64,000 nucleotides of DNA from Kudoa neothunni (lineage: Eukaryota; Cnidaria): the NCBI GenBank assembly GCA_964304625.1, contig OZ199838.1:4092001-4156000 (forward strand). The letters run 5' to 3'. Position 1 is the stretch's first letter. The number at the start of each line of letters is the position of its first letter. The notes below the pieces were generated by a model, which saw only the letters and a program-made list of their open reading frames with translations, was not told the origin of the DNA and made no database searches. Shown here piece by piece: positions 1-10,773 of this stretch. Made by a program: the position numbers and the translations under genes.

Positions 1-359
1 TTGCGTATATACCAAACAATTTGTGCACAAAAGTTTATTCTAGTTTAGAAGTGAGAGAATATTTCTGCTCTTTAAAAAATTTCTATGTCGGCTTAATATA
101 TGTTTAAGTAGCATTATTTTTGGAAATATTATAGAAATTAAGGATTTGCAATTTTGTAGAATCATTAATTTTGTTTTTATACGAAATCACCTTTGAGGTA
201 ATGGACAATATGAGATTTTCTACTTCGTATAAAAATAGTATCAAAATAAAAAATATACTCTTTTTAATCATATATTCGGAAAATATATTAATGCGCTATT
301 TGAAACAAGTTAAAAATCCGTCAGTTGTTTTTAAACCCCGCTAACTGCAATATTATAAG

Positions 360-393
360 TAGGGACCGCAATTTCGATTAAAGTCGATTTAAC
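360..393 (+). repeat. Fragment of a hAT-like terminus
   Basis: The bases beginning TAGGGACCGC, followed by a TTCGATTAAAGTCGATTT motif, resemble the ends of the element at 41106-42674 (TAGGGATCAC) and its internal copy near 41612. It looks like an isolated terminus or a remnant; no partner end was found nearby. Confidence 0.4.
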
Positions 394-540
394 TTGTGGA
401 ATTTTTAAAAAATTAACGACGATCTCTAGTTGTAAGTTATAAGTTATGATTCTGATATACAGACGTTTTTGATTTGAAATGAACATAAATGATCCGATAA
501 TGTGATTCAAAATATGTTAACTTAACAAATTTGTAAATCA

Positions 541-566
541 TTATATATATATATATATATATATAT
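541..566. repeat. (TA)n microsatellite
   Basis: Thirteen or so TA repeats lie just upstream of the first placed CPSF1 exon. Confidence 0.9.
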
Positions 567-643
567 GTCCGAGATTAATGTCATTCTGCTTTTTTACCAT
601 GCCAATTACCATCTACTTGATTTTTAATAAATTACTTCCATAG

Positions 644-3600
644 ATCGCTATATTTAATGAAACTGATAATTTAATATTTTTCGGATCGAGGGTGGGAGAT
701 TCTTTTCTGCTTAAAGTAATCGGATTTCTTCTGTCGCGTTATCATTTAGCGTTGTTGATTATAGTGTAACCTAACTTGCGAACTGCTTCCTCAAGTTCCA
801 TATCACATCTATGAGAAACAGCCGGGTGAAACCATCAATGAAATGGTTTTTCTAGCAGATCAAATCATTAATATGGGTTCACCCACGCATTCCTTTTTAT
901 CCAAAGATGTAATTTTATTCCTGTATTCGACGAAATAACATTCTTGTCTAAGGCCTCCAGTGATGCGTGTATTGTTTACTCGTCAATTATTTCTGATAGT
1001 TTCTCTATGGTTTCACTTTTTAAAGTATTAGTGTTTGCCAATTTTTGTTTGATTTGTGGTAGCGATTCTGTGAAGTTCACAATGTTAATAAATGCTGTAT
1101 GGATTTGGATTTGAAAAGGTTGTGGCATATGGGCGAAGTAATAATTTGTTGTTTTTTCCACAAAATCCCTATTGCAGTCTATTTTAATACTATTTCTATT
1201 AACTATGTTCAGTTAGGATACATATTTTCGGATGACAACTCCACATTTAATGGATTTGTCGATCACGATCTAAATATTTCCAAGTTTGAATACTCGTCAG
1301 TTCCACTATTATCACATGAACCTACGATATATTGTGGTCACTTTGAAAATGATACTTTTTTGCAAGTAATTTTTTATGTATTTTTACTTACATCCAACCG
1401 CTTGTTAGGTCACGTCAACCAACATACGTGTGCTAATTAAGCAATGTATTCTTGCTCATTTTAAATATAAATTTAATTGCAAGTCTAATTATAGATCCTA
1501 CTCACCGTTATTTTGATTTTATTACCAATTCATCCCATAATATCAAGCATTTTTATCATCATTCATTGTATATCACTTTCACGGATGAAACCGATCAGAT
1601 TTATGTGGGGAAAGGAGTATTCAGAGAGCTTACATTCGAACATTTGCATTTCTATCCTTTTTATCTTACCTCAGTATTTTTCACATCTATAAGATTGTTT
1701 TTTATGCGTCATTATGTAATGTTGTAATTTTCAACCATTTAGAATGATAGTAATAATGTTGATGTTTGGAAAACATTCATTCTACCTTCTACCTCTATGT
1801 AATTTATTGTGTATGTGTAGCGATTGTTTCTGTAGATCTTATTTTAGCCCTGACTATCAAGAAGAGAGTGTGTTGTTGTTGGTAGTCTATAAAAGTGGTA
1901 ATGTTGTGTTGTATCAACTTCTACTTCCTGCTGTGACTGTGGTGAATAAATGGGAATTTGTTTCGCTACGCTTCAGTTTGGATTGTTTGTCACCAATAGA
2001 GTTTTATAATCTCAACACTGACAATTTGAAAATAATGTTAAATGAGTTTCCTATCAATAGCCTTGTTACCTTAAATGACGTTAATGTCACCATAGAAATA
2101 GAACACAATACACCACCTGTAGTTGTTTTGTATTGTATGTTGGACGAGGGTAATCGTTTGGTGGTTTACAAGTTACACCACTCAGTTGCTAATGGACCCA
2201 TTTTTCGTAAAGTAGGGTGGTTTTGTCGAAACAGCTTATTTCATAGTGTTATCTTAGCTAAAACATTCGATCACTGCATTTCCAACATCAGGTAGCAATC
2301 TGCTGCTGGTTAGAAATAATATTGTGGTTGTTAATGGACGGGCGGTTTTACGCTATAATAAACAAGGTTTTATCAACCATTTCTACCTCAGAAACGAATG
2401 TTATTCTATTGTGGATTTTCTGGTGGACAACAGCGGTATGGTGATGCTGATCGAAAATAGCGCTGTAATTGTGTTCTGTAATAGCAATCAAATATATATC
2501 TTGTACAGGTGAATGAGCGTGTAGTTGGGCGTGTCAAAATTAATTCTGCTAACAATTACAACCTTACCTATGAACGACATTTTTTTAATTTCAAAATAAC
2601 CAACCTTTTCTACAGTCAAACTTATAACGTAGTTTTTATGCTGTGAAATAAGTCATTTGTAACTTTTGTGTTTTCCAAAAAAACCCAAGGTTTACTTTTT
2701 GGCTTTCCAATCCAAAAACGGCGATCATCAAGATACTCATCCTTCCATTAACCAAAATCACTATGATGGTAATAGAACTGTTTTAATAGCATCACGTTTC
2801 ATATTTTAAATTTATGGGACTATTTTTAGAAGAGTCGTTTCTGCTAGAGCAGAACCAACTAATTGACAACGTGGGCTGTTTCAATAACAACTTCCAACTT
2901 TACCACCTACACAAATGTGCACTTTCGGAAACTGTCACAGCGATCAAACAATTGAATTTGTCTATTAAGCATGAAATGATTATGTGCTTGGTGGTTGGCA
3001 TTTCGTATATCGAGCGTGGTGATAAACTGGCAAACCTTGAAAATGATATAAATAAGGTTGCTTGAAAATATAGTCGATCTACAACAATCTAGATCCTAAC
3101 TCTGGTTTTCTTGTAGGTGGTGATTTTTGGCGTTGAAAATAATGAAAATGATTGTTTGCGATTAAATGTAATTTTACTGTACAATATTTATTTTTAAAAA
3201 ATACGATATTTTTAATTGAAGCAACTCTACGTGATCAACCTTCCAGAAGGTGTATCCAATGTCGATTCTAATGTGAATGGTTGTTTGCTTGTTGCCACTA
3301 GTGGGAAAGTACTTTATATATTCGATTCTCATTAGCACTTGAATTAATTCTAGGTTTGGATTTACAACTATAGCAACGATGAAGATTATTTTGTTGTTAA
3401 TTCCAAAGTGGACGGCCTCATGTATCCAACCGTTATGAAGTCAGTTAGAAATATCACTTTTGTGGGTGATATTTCTAATGGAGTGAAATTATTGCACTAC
3501 CAGGTAGTTTAAAAGTGTGATAAAAATTTCACTTAATCTAATTCTGGAATTCTGACTAGGAAAAATACAACTATATGAGTATTGTGAGTCAAGTATATTT

Positions 3601-4456
3601 AAATTTTTTTGGTTATGATAATCCTTGTGTTTACTGTGAATTTAATTTAATCAATGCCCAACCTAGGATACTCTTCATTCACTTGAAGTTTACAATGGTG
3701 ATTTTGTAATCAATAAAAATTCAATGGAGTTGATCGGTATTTTTTGTAATGGGTTAAAAATATGACCCTTTTTAGCCATTGATAAATATGGAAACCTAAT
3801 AAACTATACGTATTCGCCTGAATGTATCTTGACCATAAAAAGCAGATGTATGTTTATTCGGTTGTTGTTAGTGCTGCGTAGTTTGAATGGATTTCGTCTG
3901 GTGACCAAATCTGGTTTTTGTTCCTATAAAACTTGCACATCGATATTCCGCGTTCCCGCCGATTCTCCCTCTAATTCTCAAACACAAATTACAGTGATAG
4001 GTAACTGTGGGCGCAATACAACTTGTGTTCGAGTCTTATGTGGTGGCACCTTATAGTGAATGATGACGGGAGTATTTTTATCATGTCTATATTGGATGAG
4101 CGTCTTGTGAGAAGACTTATGATGTATCAACAGAAAATTGCCGCTACCATGTATCCTTATGGTACTCTTAACTATCAAAATCAAAGGTATGAGTGTGATG
4201 GCCAACAATGGTTTCTATTTACATTCTATAACATTTTGTGTGTAGTCTTCTACAATATATAAATGAAAAAGATCCTTTCGGCTACAAACCCATAGTCGAC
4301 GGACGAATTTTCCAATTGTACAGCAACTTGAGCAGTATTCAGCAGATTAAAATTTCTCAGCAGTTGAAAACCACAACCAATTCTGTAATTCTATTATCGC
4401 TTAATCACGCTGATATTATTAAATACCATCTTACCTTCAATTTTATCTTAATTTAA
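644..4456 (+). CDS. CPSF1: Cleavage and polyadenylation specificity factor subunit 1 (CPSF160), 5' incomplete
   Basis: Scaffold subunit of the nuclear CPSF complex that recognises the poly(A) signal with WDR33 and CPSF30. Twenty-two exons splice into one 899-codon frame ending at a stop at 4456: 644-715, 765-908, 953-1024, 1063-1137, 1213-1365, 1409-1445, 1495-1673, 1743-1798, 1848-2211, 2258-2470, 2509-2628, 2690-2768, 2830-3056, 3117-3167, 3222-3308, 3354-3503, 3560-3592, 3667-3736, 3776-3823, 3872-4000, 4057-4186, 4246-4456. Introns are 38-75 bp. Family signatures appear in order: GSRVGDSFLLK (family GSRLGNSLLLK), PTIYCGHF before an LQV strand, VANGPIFRK, VNDDGSIFIMSILDE followed by RRLMMYQ, and the helical C-terminal domain. 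About 400 N-terminal residues are missing, off the window or unresolved in 1-643. Several stretches that look frameshifted are small introns once splice phases are checked. Identification is by family pattern; sequence identity is low. Confidence 0.85.
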
Positions 4457-5479
4457 TTCGAATTAATTATTTATAGTCCTATTAATATTTAGTAAATTAA
4501 TCATAATTTTTGTAATAATATAAACGTTTATATTTATGTGATAGCTCTAATTAAAAAAATTCCACCCGGCCTCTCAAAAGACGTTTCTAAACCCGGTTTA
4601 TAAGGGTTTTAAGTTGCCATGATTACTTAAATTAACTCATATACTCGAATATAAGTCATACGAGTAAAGCTGTAGTAAAATGTTTGGATGACTCAAATGA
4701 AAGCGGAATCCATAAAATAAATTTGATTAAAGCGCAAGTTGTTATTAAGCCGGGTCGAATTTTAACCTTTATCCAAGTTAAATAAAATAAGACTATAGGA
4801 TAAAAATAATGATTTATTTTGTGATCCCATAATTTGCGAATAATCAATTTTAACATTGAAGATTTAGCTTCATCATAGACTGAGGAAGAAATTTCCTTTG
4901 AGATGAATGTTATAGTTCAATAATTAACATTGGTGTAAACTTATTTTGATTCATAAAATACTTTTAAATGCCAATAAAATGTGTTTTTGTGACCAATTGC
5001 GCAAACAGTTTCCATTTTAAACCCTACATTTCCCGCCACAATCTACCAGTCAGTCAATGAGCGGTTTACGCATTTTTGAAAAATGGTACAATTTTAATAG
5101 CTGATTCTGCAATAAAGACATAATAAGTCTTTAGCATATTAATTGAAAAATTTAAGTTTAAATAATGTGTTAAGGTTAAAATCTTGTTAATCTTTAGCCA
5201 CTTGACTGATTTATTTAAGCGTTTATTCCTGCCACCATTTTTTAAATATATTGATCAAGCTTAATTGCAAAAATATTAATTGAATCCAACAATATTTTGT
5301 TTGGGTCAAAAAATAAGAAAATACTTCCGCGATTTCCCAGAGATGAAAAATCTGGTACTACAAAGAACCTTAACATATCTGCCATGTCCTCATTTAATTG
5401 GATCTTAAAAACGAAACTGAAATTACTGATATTTTTAAAAATCTAGATTGATTGTGTGAGCTTTTTTTTGTTTACAAGG
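4457..5479. other. Intergenic, AT-rich
   Basis: No coding or RNA feature was recognised between the CPSF1 stop and the SINE. Confidence 0.5.
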
Positions 5480-5990
5480 TCAAACCCCCGGCGCAACTTG
5501 TTAGGTTGTGAAGTTTGGGCTGGTTAGGCCTTATCCACTTACGCTTTAGGCACCGCAGCGTCATATTAAGGCGACTTACGTTTATGTGCTAAGCGTGGGA
5601 TTTTAACCTACTAAACATCTTCGTTTCGGAGTAAGCACCACCCCAACCATACCCTGGACTAACCCAGAATTGGTCTGGGAAAGTTGTCTGAGCGTGGGCA
5701 TCGGCTCTACGGAAACCCCCTACCCCTACTGGGTTGTATTTCGTTCCTATACCCCGGCGTTTATGATCGCCCGAGTTCTACCTTTCCGCCAGGTTCCCCT
5801 CCCAGTTGCAAACAAGGCCACGATAAATCGTAGATGCTTGCAATTGCTACAGCCTTCCTACCTAATTTCGGACTAAGAATACAGGAACGCCCCAACTAAG
5901 CTTCGAGAACTTACAACCTCACGTTATCGCGGTATACGATCTCGACCTATCACCACTATGCCATATTGTCCAGGCTTTGATTGATTATGC
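5480..5990 (-). repeat. tRNA-derived SINE, near full length
   Basis: This 0.5 kb block is far more GC-rich than its surroundings. On the minus strand it opens near 5985 with an A-box-like TGGCATAGTGG. About 40 bases later comes a B-box-like GGTTGTAAGTTCTCGA, so a pol III promoter of tRNA type is suggested. The body shares motifs (TTTAACCYAYTAAACATC, TTCGGAGTAAG, GCAACTTRTTAGGYTGTG) with blocks at 53840-54230, 57830-57960 and 59570-60235, all in the same orientation. An open frame at 5670-5876 is a by-product of its base composition. Confidence 0.6.
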
Positions 5991-7670
5991 GAGCCAGCTA
6001 GTGTCGTCGTAGAAAGATATATTGATAGTTATTTTAAAGATTTTTAATCAGATTAAAATAGTTGATTATTTAAATTAAAAATTATTTTTTAACTAATTTA
6101 TGCAATTCTAACATTTTAATAAGTTATGCGTCAAATTTTATGGTCGCGAAAGTAACTAAAAAAGTACCTACTGTATTTGTTTCCCGGACATATCAACAAA
6201 GGTGGAATTTATATTTTTTACGCTAATAAGATTGAAATTTTCTTTCTATCTCCAAACAATCAAAAATGGACAGAAATGCATTTTAGGCAGTGGCTATTGA
6301 TATTGATCATAATATCCAGGTGAGTGTAGTTTTGAGTGAATTAAATTATTTTTGATTAATAAGGTCAATAGAAATTGGCCAAAAATAATTAATTACATCA
6401 AATTCTAAAAAAATTAACATCATACATAAGCTATAAATAAGAGTTTCTTGGATTAAAAATGGGTACCACGTAAGCATAAAAGCCTTTTAGAATTAAAAAT
6501 ATTGGTGTCAATAGCCAATACTTTTGTTTTACCACAAAAATCTGCTAGAAGCTTTAGAGAAATTTTGGTCATTTGTCAATTAAATAATGAAACTTCATAA
6601 TATATATGTTCCAGCCGACAGATATTTTAAAATTTGGATCTTATTGTAGGATACATTGTCTTCTACCAAATTGATCTACAGGCCACTATACACTTACTTC
6701 ATCTCAACTCATTGACCGAAATTTTGAATCATGTTTCTCCGCTACTAAATTTTGATATTAGTTCTGTTAGCTCTTTTAGATTAGAATATTTTTTCATACT
6801 AGGAAATAACTTTTCATCACTTACTCTTTTGTTACGTTAATTATATATTTAATGGTTGTTTTTCTATCGCCACTACGAATAAAAATAAATTTAACCACTT
6901 TAATTTGAATTAAATATCGTAATTGTGTCTGTCCTTGTTGGGATTCATTATCTTAAGATAATACTAATTATTATTCGTTTCCAAAAATCCATACCATTTT
7001 TAAATTTTTATATTTAAAAGCAGAAAATTAAAATATTATGTAACCGTTATCATCTTTAATATTTAGTATTCTTAATAAACGATTGATTTTGTGTTAAAAA
7101 GTCACGTGCTAAATTGGAGTCCATCTTCTTAGACGAGAGTGCAACTTAATTCGGGTATACACAGCCATTTACTTTAATTAAGTTGTGGATCCATTTGACT
7201 TAAGAAAATATTGATTTCACCATCTTTTTTAATTATAATATTAAAAATTTGTTTTATGGTTTATTTACGCAGGTGTATTTAACAAATTTAAATAAATTCC
7301 AAATAACTGTCAAAAAAATAATTGTCTTTCAATTGGCGGAAAGTTAAACAATTGAGCGAGCGTTAACCGACATCAAAATTTTCAACTTGTTTATCGTGTT
7401 CGCGCTTAGTCTCGCACCTAAAACTCTAAAGTATTGAAATAACCCAATAAACATTAATCTAAATAAATTCATATTCAACAAATTTAAATATAACATTAAT
7501 GCATAATTTAACAACGAATCAGCGTGGTAAAAAATTATGAGAATGTTTTGTATTCAATTTATTTAGATAAACGAAGATATTCGCCGACTAAAAACCTGTT
7601 GTGCGAGTGTATAACGAAAAACATGGAAACATTTAGGCAATTAGCTATTCAAACATTCATATACATAAAT
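5991..7670. other. Intergenic, AT-rich
   Basis: Apart from the dispersed repeat at 6340-6530, nothing was recognised. The short frame at 6634-6840 has no family resemblance and no clear splice context. Confidence 0.45.
6340..6530 (+). repeat. Dispersed repeat family R1, copy 1
   Basis: This block of about 190 bp matches blocks at 15215-15385, 23125-23285 and 29140-29320. Shared marks are AATTATTTTTGRY followed 20-30 bases later by GGCCAAAAATAATTAA, then a TTCTAAAAAAWTAA segment, CTATAAATAAGAGT and GGATTAAAAA. The first two marks are partly inverted copies of each other, so the block can fold. Confidence 0.5.
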
Positions 7671-9609
7671 TTATTGGTTGTAATTGTTTCTCCATGCGTC
7701 TCTATCTGAATGAAATAGAGCAAGATTAAGATTTGATGCAACAATGGCTCCAAAATGATTATTTTCCAGTAGATTCCTTCGACTATCCAACGAGCGTGCA
7801 ATTTGTTCTTTCATTTCATTATTGATAGAATTCCATATACACTCGAATGAATAACTACCATATTTACTACAAATGAGGGGTATGGTGGCTACATGATTTT
7901 TTTCTTTCTACAACAACAAAATAAAGCATTTATCATTATTTAAAATTAAATACTATTAAAACTTTCACAATTTTATGTACGTCTTGATCGGTGGTGAGTG
8001 GGGATTCGAGAAATGCATTCACAATGTGTCCCGAGAATCGGTTGCACATAACACACTTCAGATGACGTATATACAGGGTGCAGAAGCTATCCACAACTAG
8101 CCTCGATATTCCAAGCAACTTTTCCACTAACAATGATCCATGATAGTTGAATTTGCTCTACAGAAACACACACATAGGTAGGTTAGAATAGCACAGACTA
8201 CACCATTTCAAATTACATCATCATCGCTGGTAGCAGACAACGGTGATTCAGGATCAAGAGGTTCGGTCGACAACAACTGATATATGACGTCAACCGAAGC
8301 GGTAGGAGATTCAAATTTGAATGTAGACAAAATTGATAAGGTTAGTCGGTCACAAATAGCCGCATCGACATTGTTATCGTGGATCATGTCAATCAATCTG
8401 ACAATCACTTGAAAATTTCCTTGGTTTAAAACATCATCTAATTTTTCGATAATTTTTCCCGCTATATCAGTAGCTTCAGCTTTGTTCTCTCTCACTCCGC
8501 TCATATAAGCTTGAATAACATAATTGCCACAAGGGTGTGTTATTAACTGATCGAAATTGGGTTGTATATAAATTTCATTAATTTTCTTGAAACCCTCTTC
8601 ACTACACATCACACACATTGATTGAATTAGATAACTGGTGGATGGATTGAAAACAGTATCACTATCCAACAGTTCCCACAACGGTGCTACTAACGTATCC
8701 ACTTTCGGCTTTTGAGTACGATGTGCACTTGCCAATACACAAATGAATACTCCAATAAAATTTTCACTCAAGTCACTGCTCGTTTTCTCATTTAATAGAT
8801 AATCAACAATGGATCGAATGAGTGGTTTCAGTTTTTTTTGATAATGTTTTGGAAGAATCGAACAAATCTTGGTGTATGCGGAGGTGGTGGAAATAGAATT
8901 AGAATGTGATTTGGTTGGAGTTTGAGTTTTTGACAAGGTGTTATACCGTTTTGTGCGAGATAACCTACTAGAGGTGATATTTTCGTCGATTTTCACACCT
9001 CCAATCAATTGCACATAGCTACAAAGCACATGCGAAGCGTACACTTTAGTCATCAGATCTAAACCAAATTATCACCACATGTCTCATATTTTATCCTGTA
9101 TAACCTGAAAAACTATTGGACAATAGGTCAAAAAGATGCTCAATATGCGGGATAGACTCTAACTTTATTTTGTAAACATTGTTAGTAGTCATTGTGTCAA
9201 TCGCTGTTTGAATAATATGACTCGCGTATTTATTGTCAATTAAATCTGGTAGTTTTGGTCTAATTATTCCAAAAAACTTGTCCAACAAATTTATGTCCAT
9301 TATAGCGATCAATTTCTGTATGGTTACACTTACGATATGGTGCGTACAATAATCGAAAGGATTTTCCTGAATTTGATCGCACACATTAGTAAGCAATTGC
9401 ATCTTGGTTGCTGTATCATTAGAAGAGTTGTTATTTTCAGGTTGGCATAATGACTTTTGTACTCTTATAAAATATTCCACAATATCATGTGGTAGGCCTA
9501 GATCACTGGATCGATCCTTGAGAAGCTTCTTAAGGCGAGATTTTTGTTTACGCTTATTTTTTTGATAGTCATTATAGACACGCTTAGGGGTTTTACCTGC
9601 CTTGTCCAT
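7671..9609 (-). CDS. NOP9: Nucleolar pumilio-repeat protein NOP9
   Basis: PUF-like RNA-binding protein of the nucleolus, needed in the family for 18S rRNA processing. Exons: 9609-9105, 9058-8217, 8157-7954 (or 7963) and 7907-7671. Introns are about 46-59 bp and all junctions are in phase, giving about 595 residues, the usual family length. The N-terminus is basic and lysine-rich after MDKAGKTPKR. Pumilio-type helical repeats follow, with marks NKYASHIIQTAI, YASHVLCSYVQL, HPCGNYVIQAYM, NRFSGHIVNAFL and SKYGSYSFECIW. The C-terminus NNHFGAIVASN followed by FHSDRDAWR matches the family's closing motif. ATG at 9609 was chosen because the frame upstream of it has only a GTG. The gene is divergent from URI1. 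Confidence 0.82.
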
Positions 9610-9693
9610 CGGTAGCAAATTTATCACACGGTTATGTTGCGCTTGCGCTATTGTTTAATCCAAACACGGCCCGTATCCCTCTTATTATTGATA
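9610..9693. promoter_or_regulatory. Divergent promoter of NOP9 and URI1
   Basis: Only 84 bp separate the two start codons, so both genes probably share this promoter. It contains TTGCGCTTGCGCTA at 9637-9650, close to the NRF-1 palindrome (YGCGCAYGCGCR) but with A to T at the centre. Assignment to NRF-1 is an inference. Confidence 0.5.
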
Positions 9694-10661
9694 ATGGCAA
9701 CAACTTCATCTACTGAAGTATTCCACTTGACTGACTCTATACGTTATGCTAATTTAGATTGAATATCTACAATATCAAATACATTTATGGTAAGTGTATT
9801 GAGATTGTATGATAAATGTGCTGAGTCGATCTAGCAAACAAAAGTTGTGCAGTTATAATAACATGATTGATCATGTTAAACAACAAGCCAATAGCACAAA
9901 TAATGGCGAATCGTCGAATATTACACAATTAGTAGATGCTTATACTAAAAACTCCGTCCTTAATATTTTCTAAAAAATAGGTTAATTTTAAGGGGGTCGC
10001 GTTGTTTCCTAGTATTCCTGTAGATCCTAGCAGTTATTACGTAATGGCAACCGATGATGGTAATATTTTACAGCGAATGGATCACAATGAACTGCTTATT
10101 TATTTGGATACAATGAAAAATAGTGATTTTCGTGTACAATGTAATAGGTACAATTTGATATTAGAGTTCCAGGCTAAATTGGATCTATTTCGAGATGAAT
10201 TAACAAAATTAAGTGCCTACAATAAGGATTCACTCCCCCAAAAGGCAACAATTTCAAAAGTGGGAGTAAATCTAATTGAATCTGATTGGCAATTCTATTT
10301 TGTATGGTGTGAATTAGGATTATTATGAAATTGTTGAGCCATGTATCGACCAAGCGTCTACAAAATGTAAGATATTTTTTAAGCCAAATTTAGACGTTGG
10401 TATCATTAATTTTTAGGCAAAACTCGTATTGCTCACAAACCAAAATATTCAGCGAATCACCAAGAAAAAATTCATAATGATATTCATTCGCTTTCTGTAA
10501 GCAAAAAGGATACCTCCTCAATATCTTCCAAAGTCGTATCTGATATTAAAGAATCGTCCAAAAATTCGAATCCTGCATTATCTAAAAATCCAACCAATAA
10601 CATCAATAAGCCAGTTTCCAAATTCAAGCAGGAAATGATTTCAAAAAATTGTCATTTTTGA
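9694..10661 (+). CDS. URI1: Unconventional prefoldin RPB5 interactor (URI), short form
   Basis: Alpha-type prefoldin-like protein that in the family joins the R2TP/prefoldin-like complex and binds the RPB5 subunit of RNA polymerases. Exons: 9694-9717, 9758-9789, 9835-9931, 9981-10133, 10173-10259, 10318-10366, 10417-10661. Introns are 39-58 bp, all in phase, giving 228 residues. An N-terminal coiled coil (EIEYLQYQIHLCKQK) is followed by the prefoldin beta-hairpin region (GVALFPSIPVDP, SSYYVMATDDGN) and a second helix (KLDLFRDELTKL). RIAHKPKYSANH matches the conserved RIAHKP motif. The C-terminus has VSKFKQEM, like the family's closing VSKFKAAR. Between them is a short Ser/Lys/Asn-rich linker in place of the long acidic region of vertebrate URI. 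The 39 bp fourth intron is a multiple of three, so its retention would keep frame. Confidence 0.75.
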
Positions 10662-10773
10662 TTTATTTTGCCAAGAATTAATGTATATTTCATCGTTTTC
10701 TCGATGTGTAGTATTTTTAATTGTGATTTTCTCGTTTATTAAATGCGACGTTAAATTTTTATTTATTCTCTCA

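Larger units (their letters stand above)
1..643. other. Upstream stretch, no exon placed
   Basis: No exon could be assigned here. The stretch must contain either a long intron or earlier CPSF1 exons that I could not recognise, because the first CPSF1 exon I can place starts at 644 in the middle of the protein. It also holds a hAT-like terminus near 360 and a TA microsatellite at 541-566. Confidence 0.5.

Noticed and set aside
976-1161. Minus-strand 61-residue frame near CPSF1
   Set aside because: It overlaps two plus-strand CPSF1 exons (953-1024, 1063-1137) that splice in phase, so it is a shadow.
2212-4056. Apparent frameshifts in CPSF1 near 2260, 2510, 3830 and 4010
   Set aside because: Each is explained by a GT...AG intron of 38-56 bp with correct phase.
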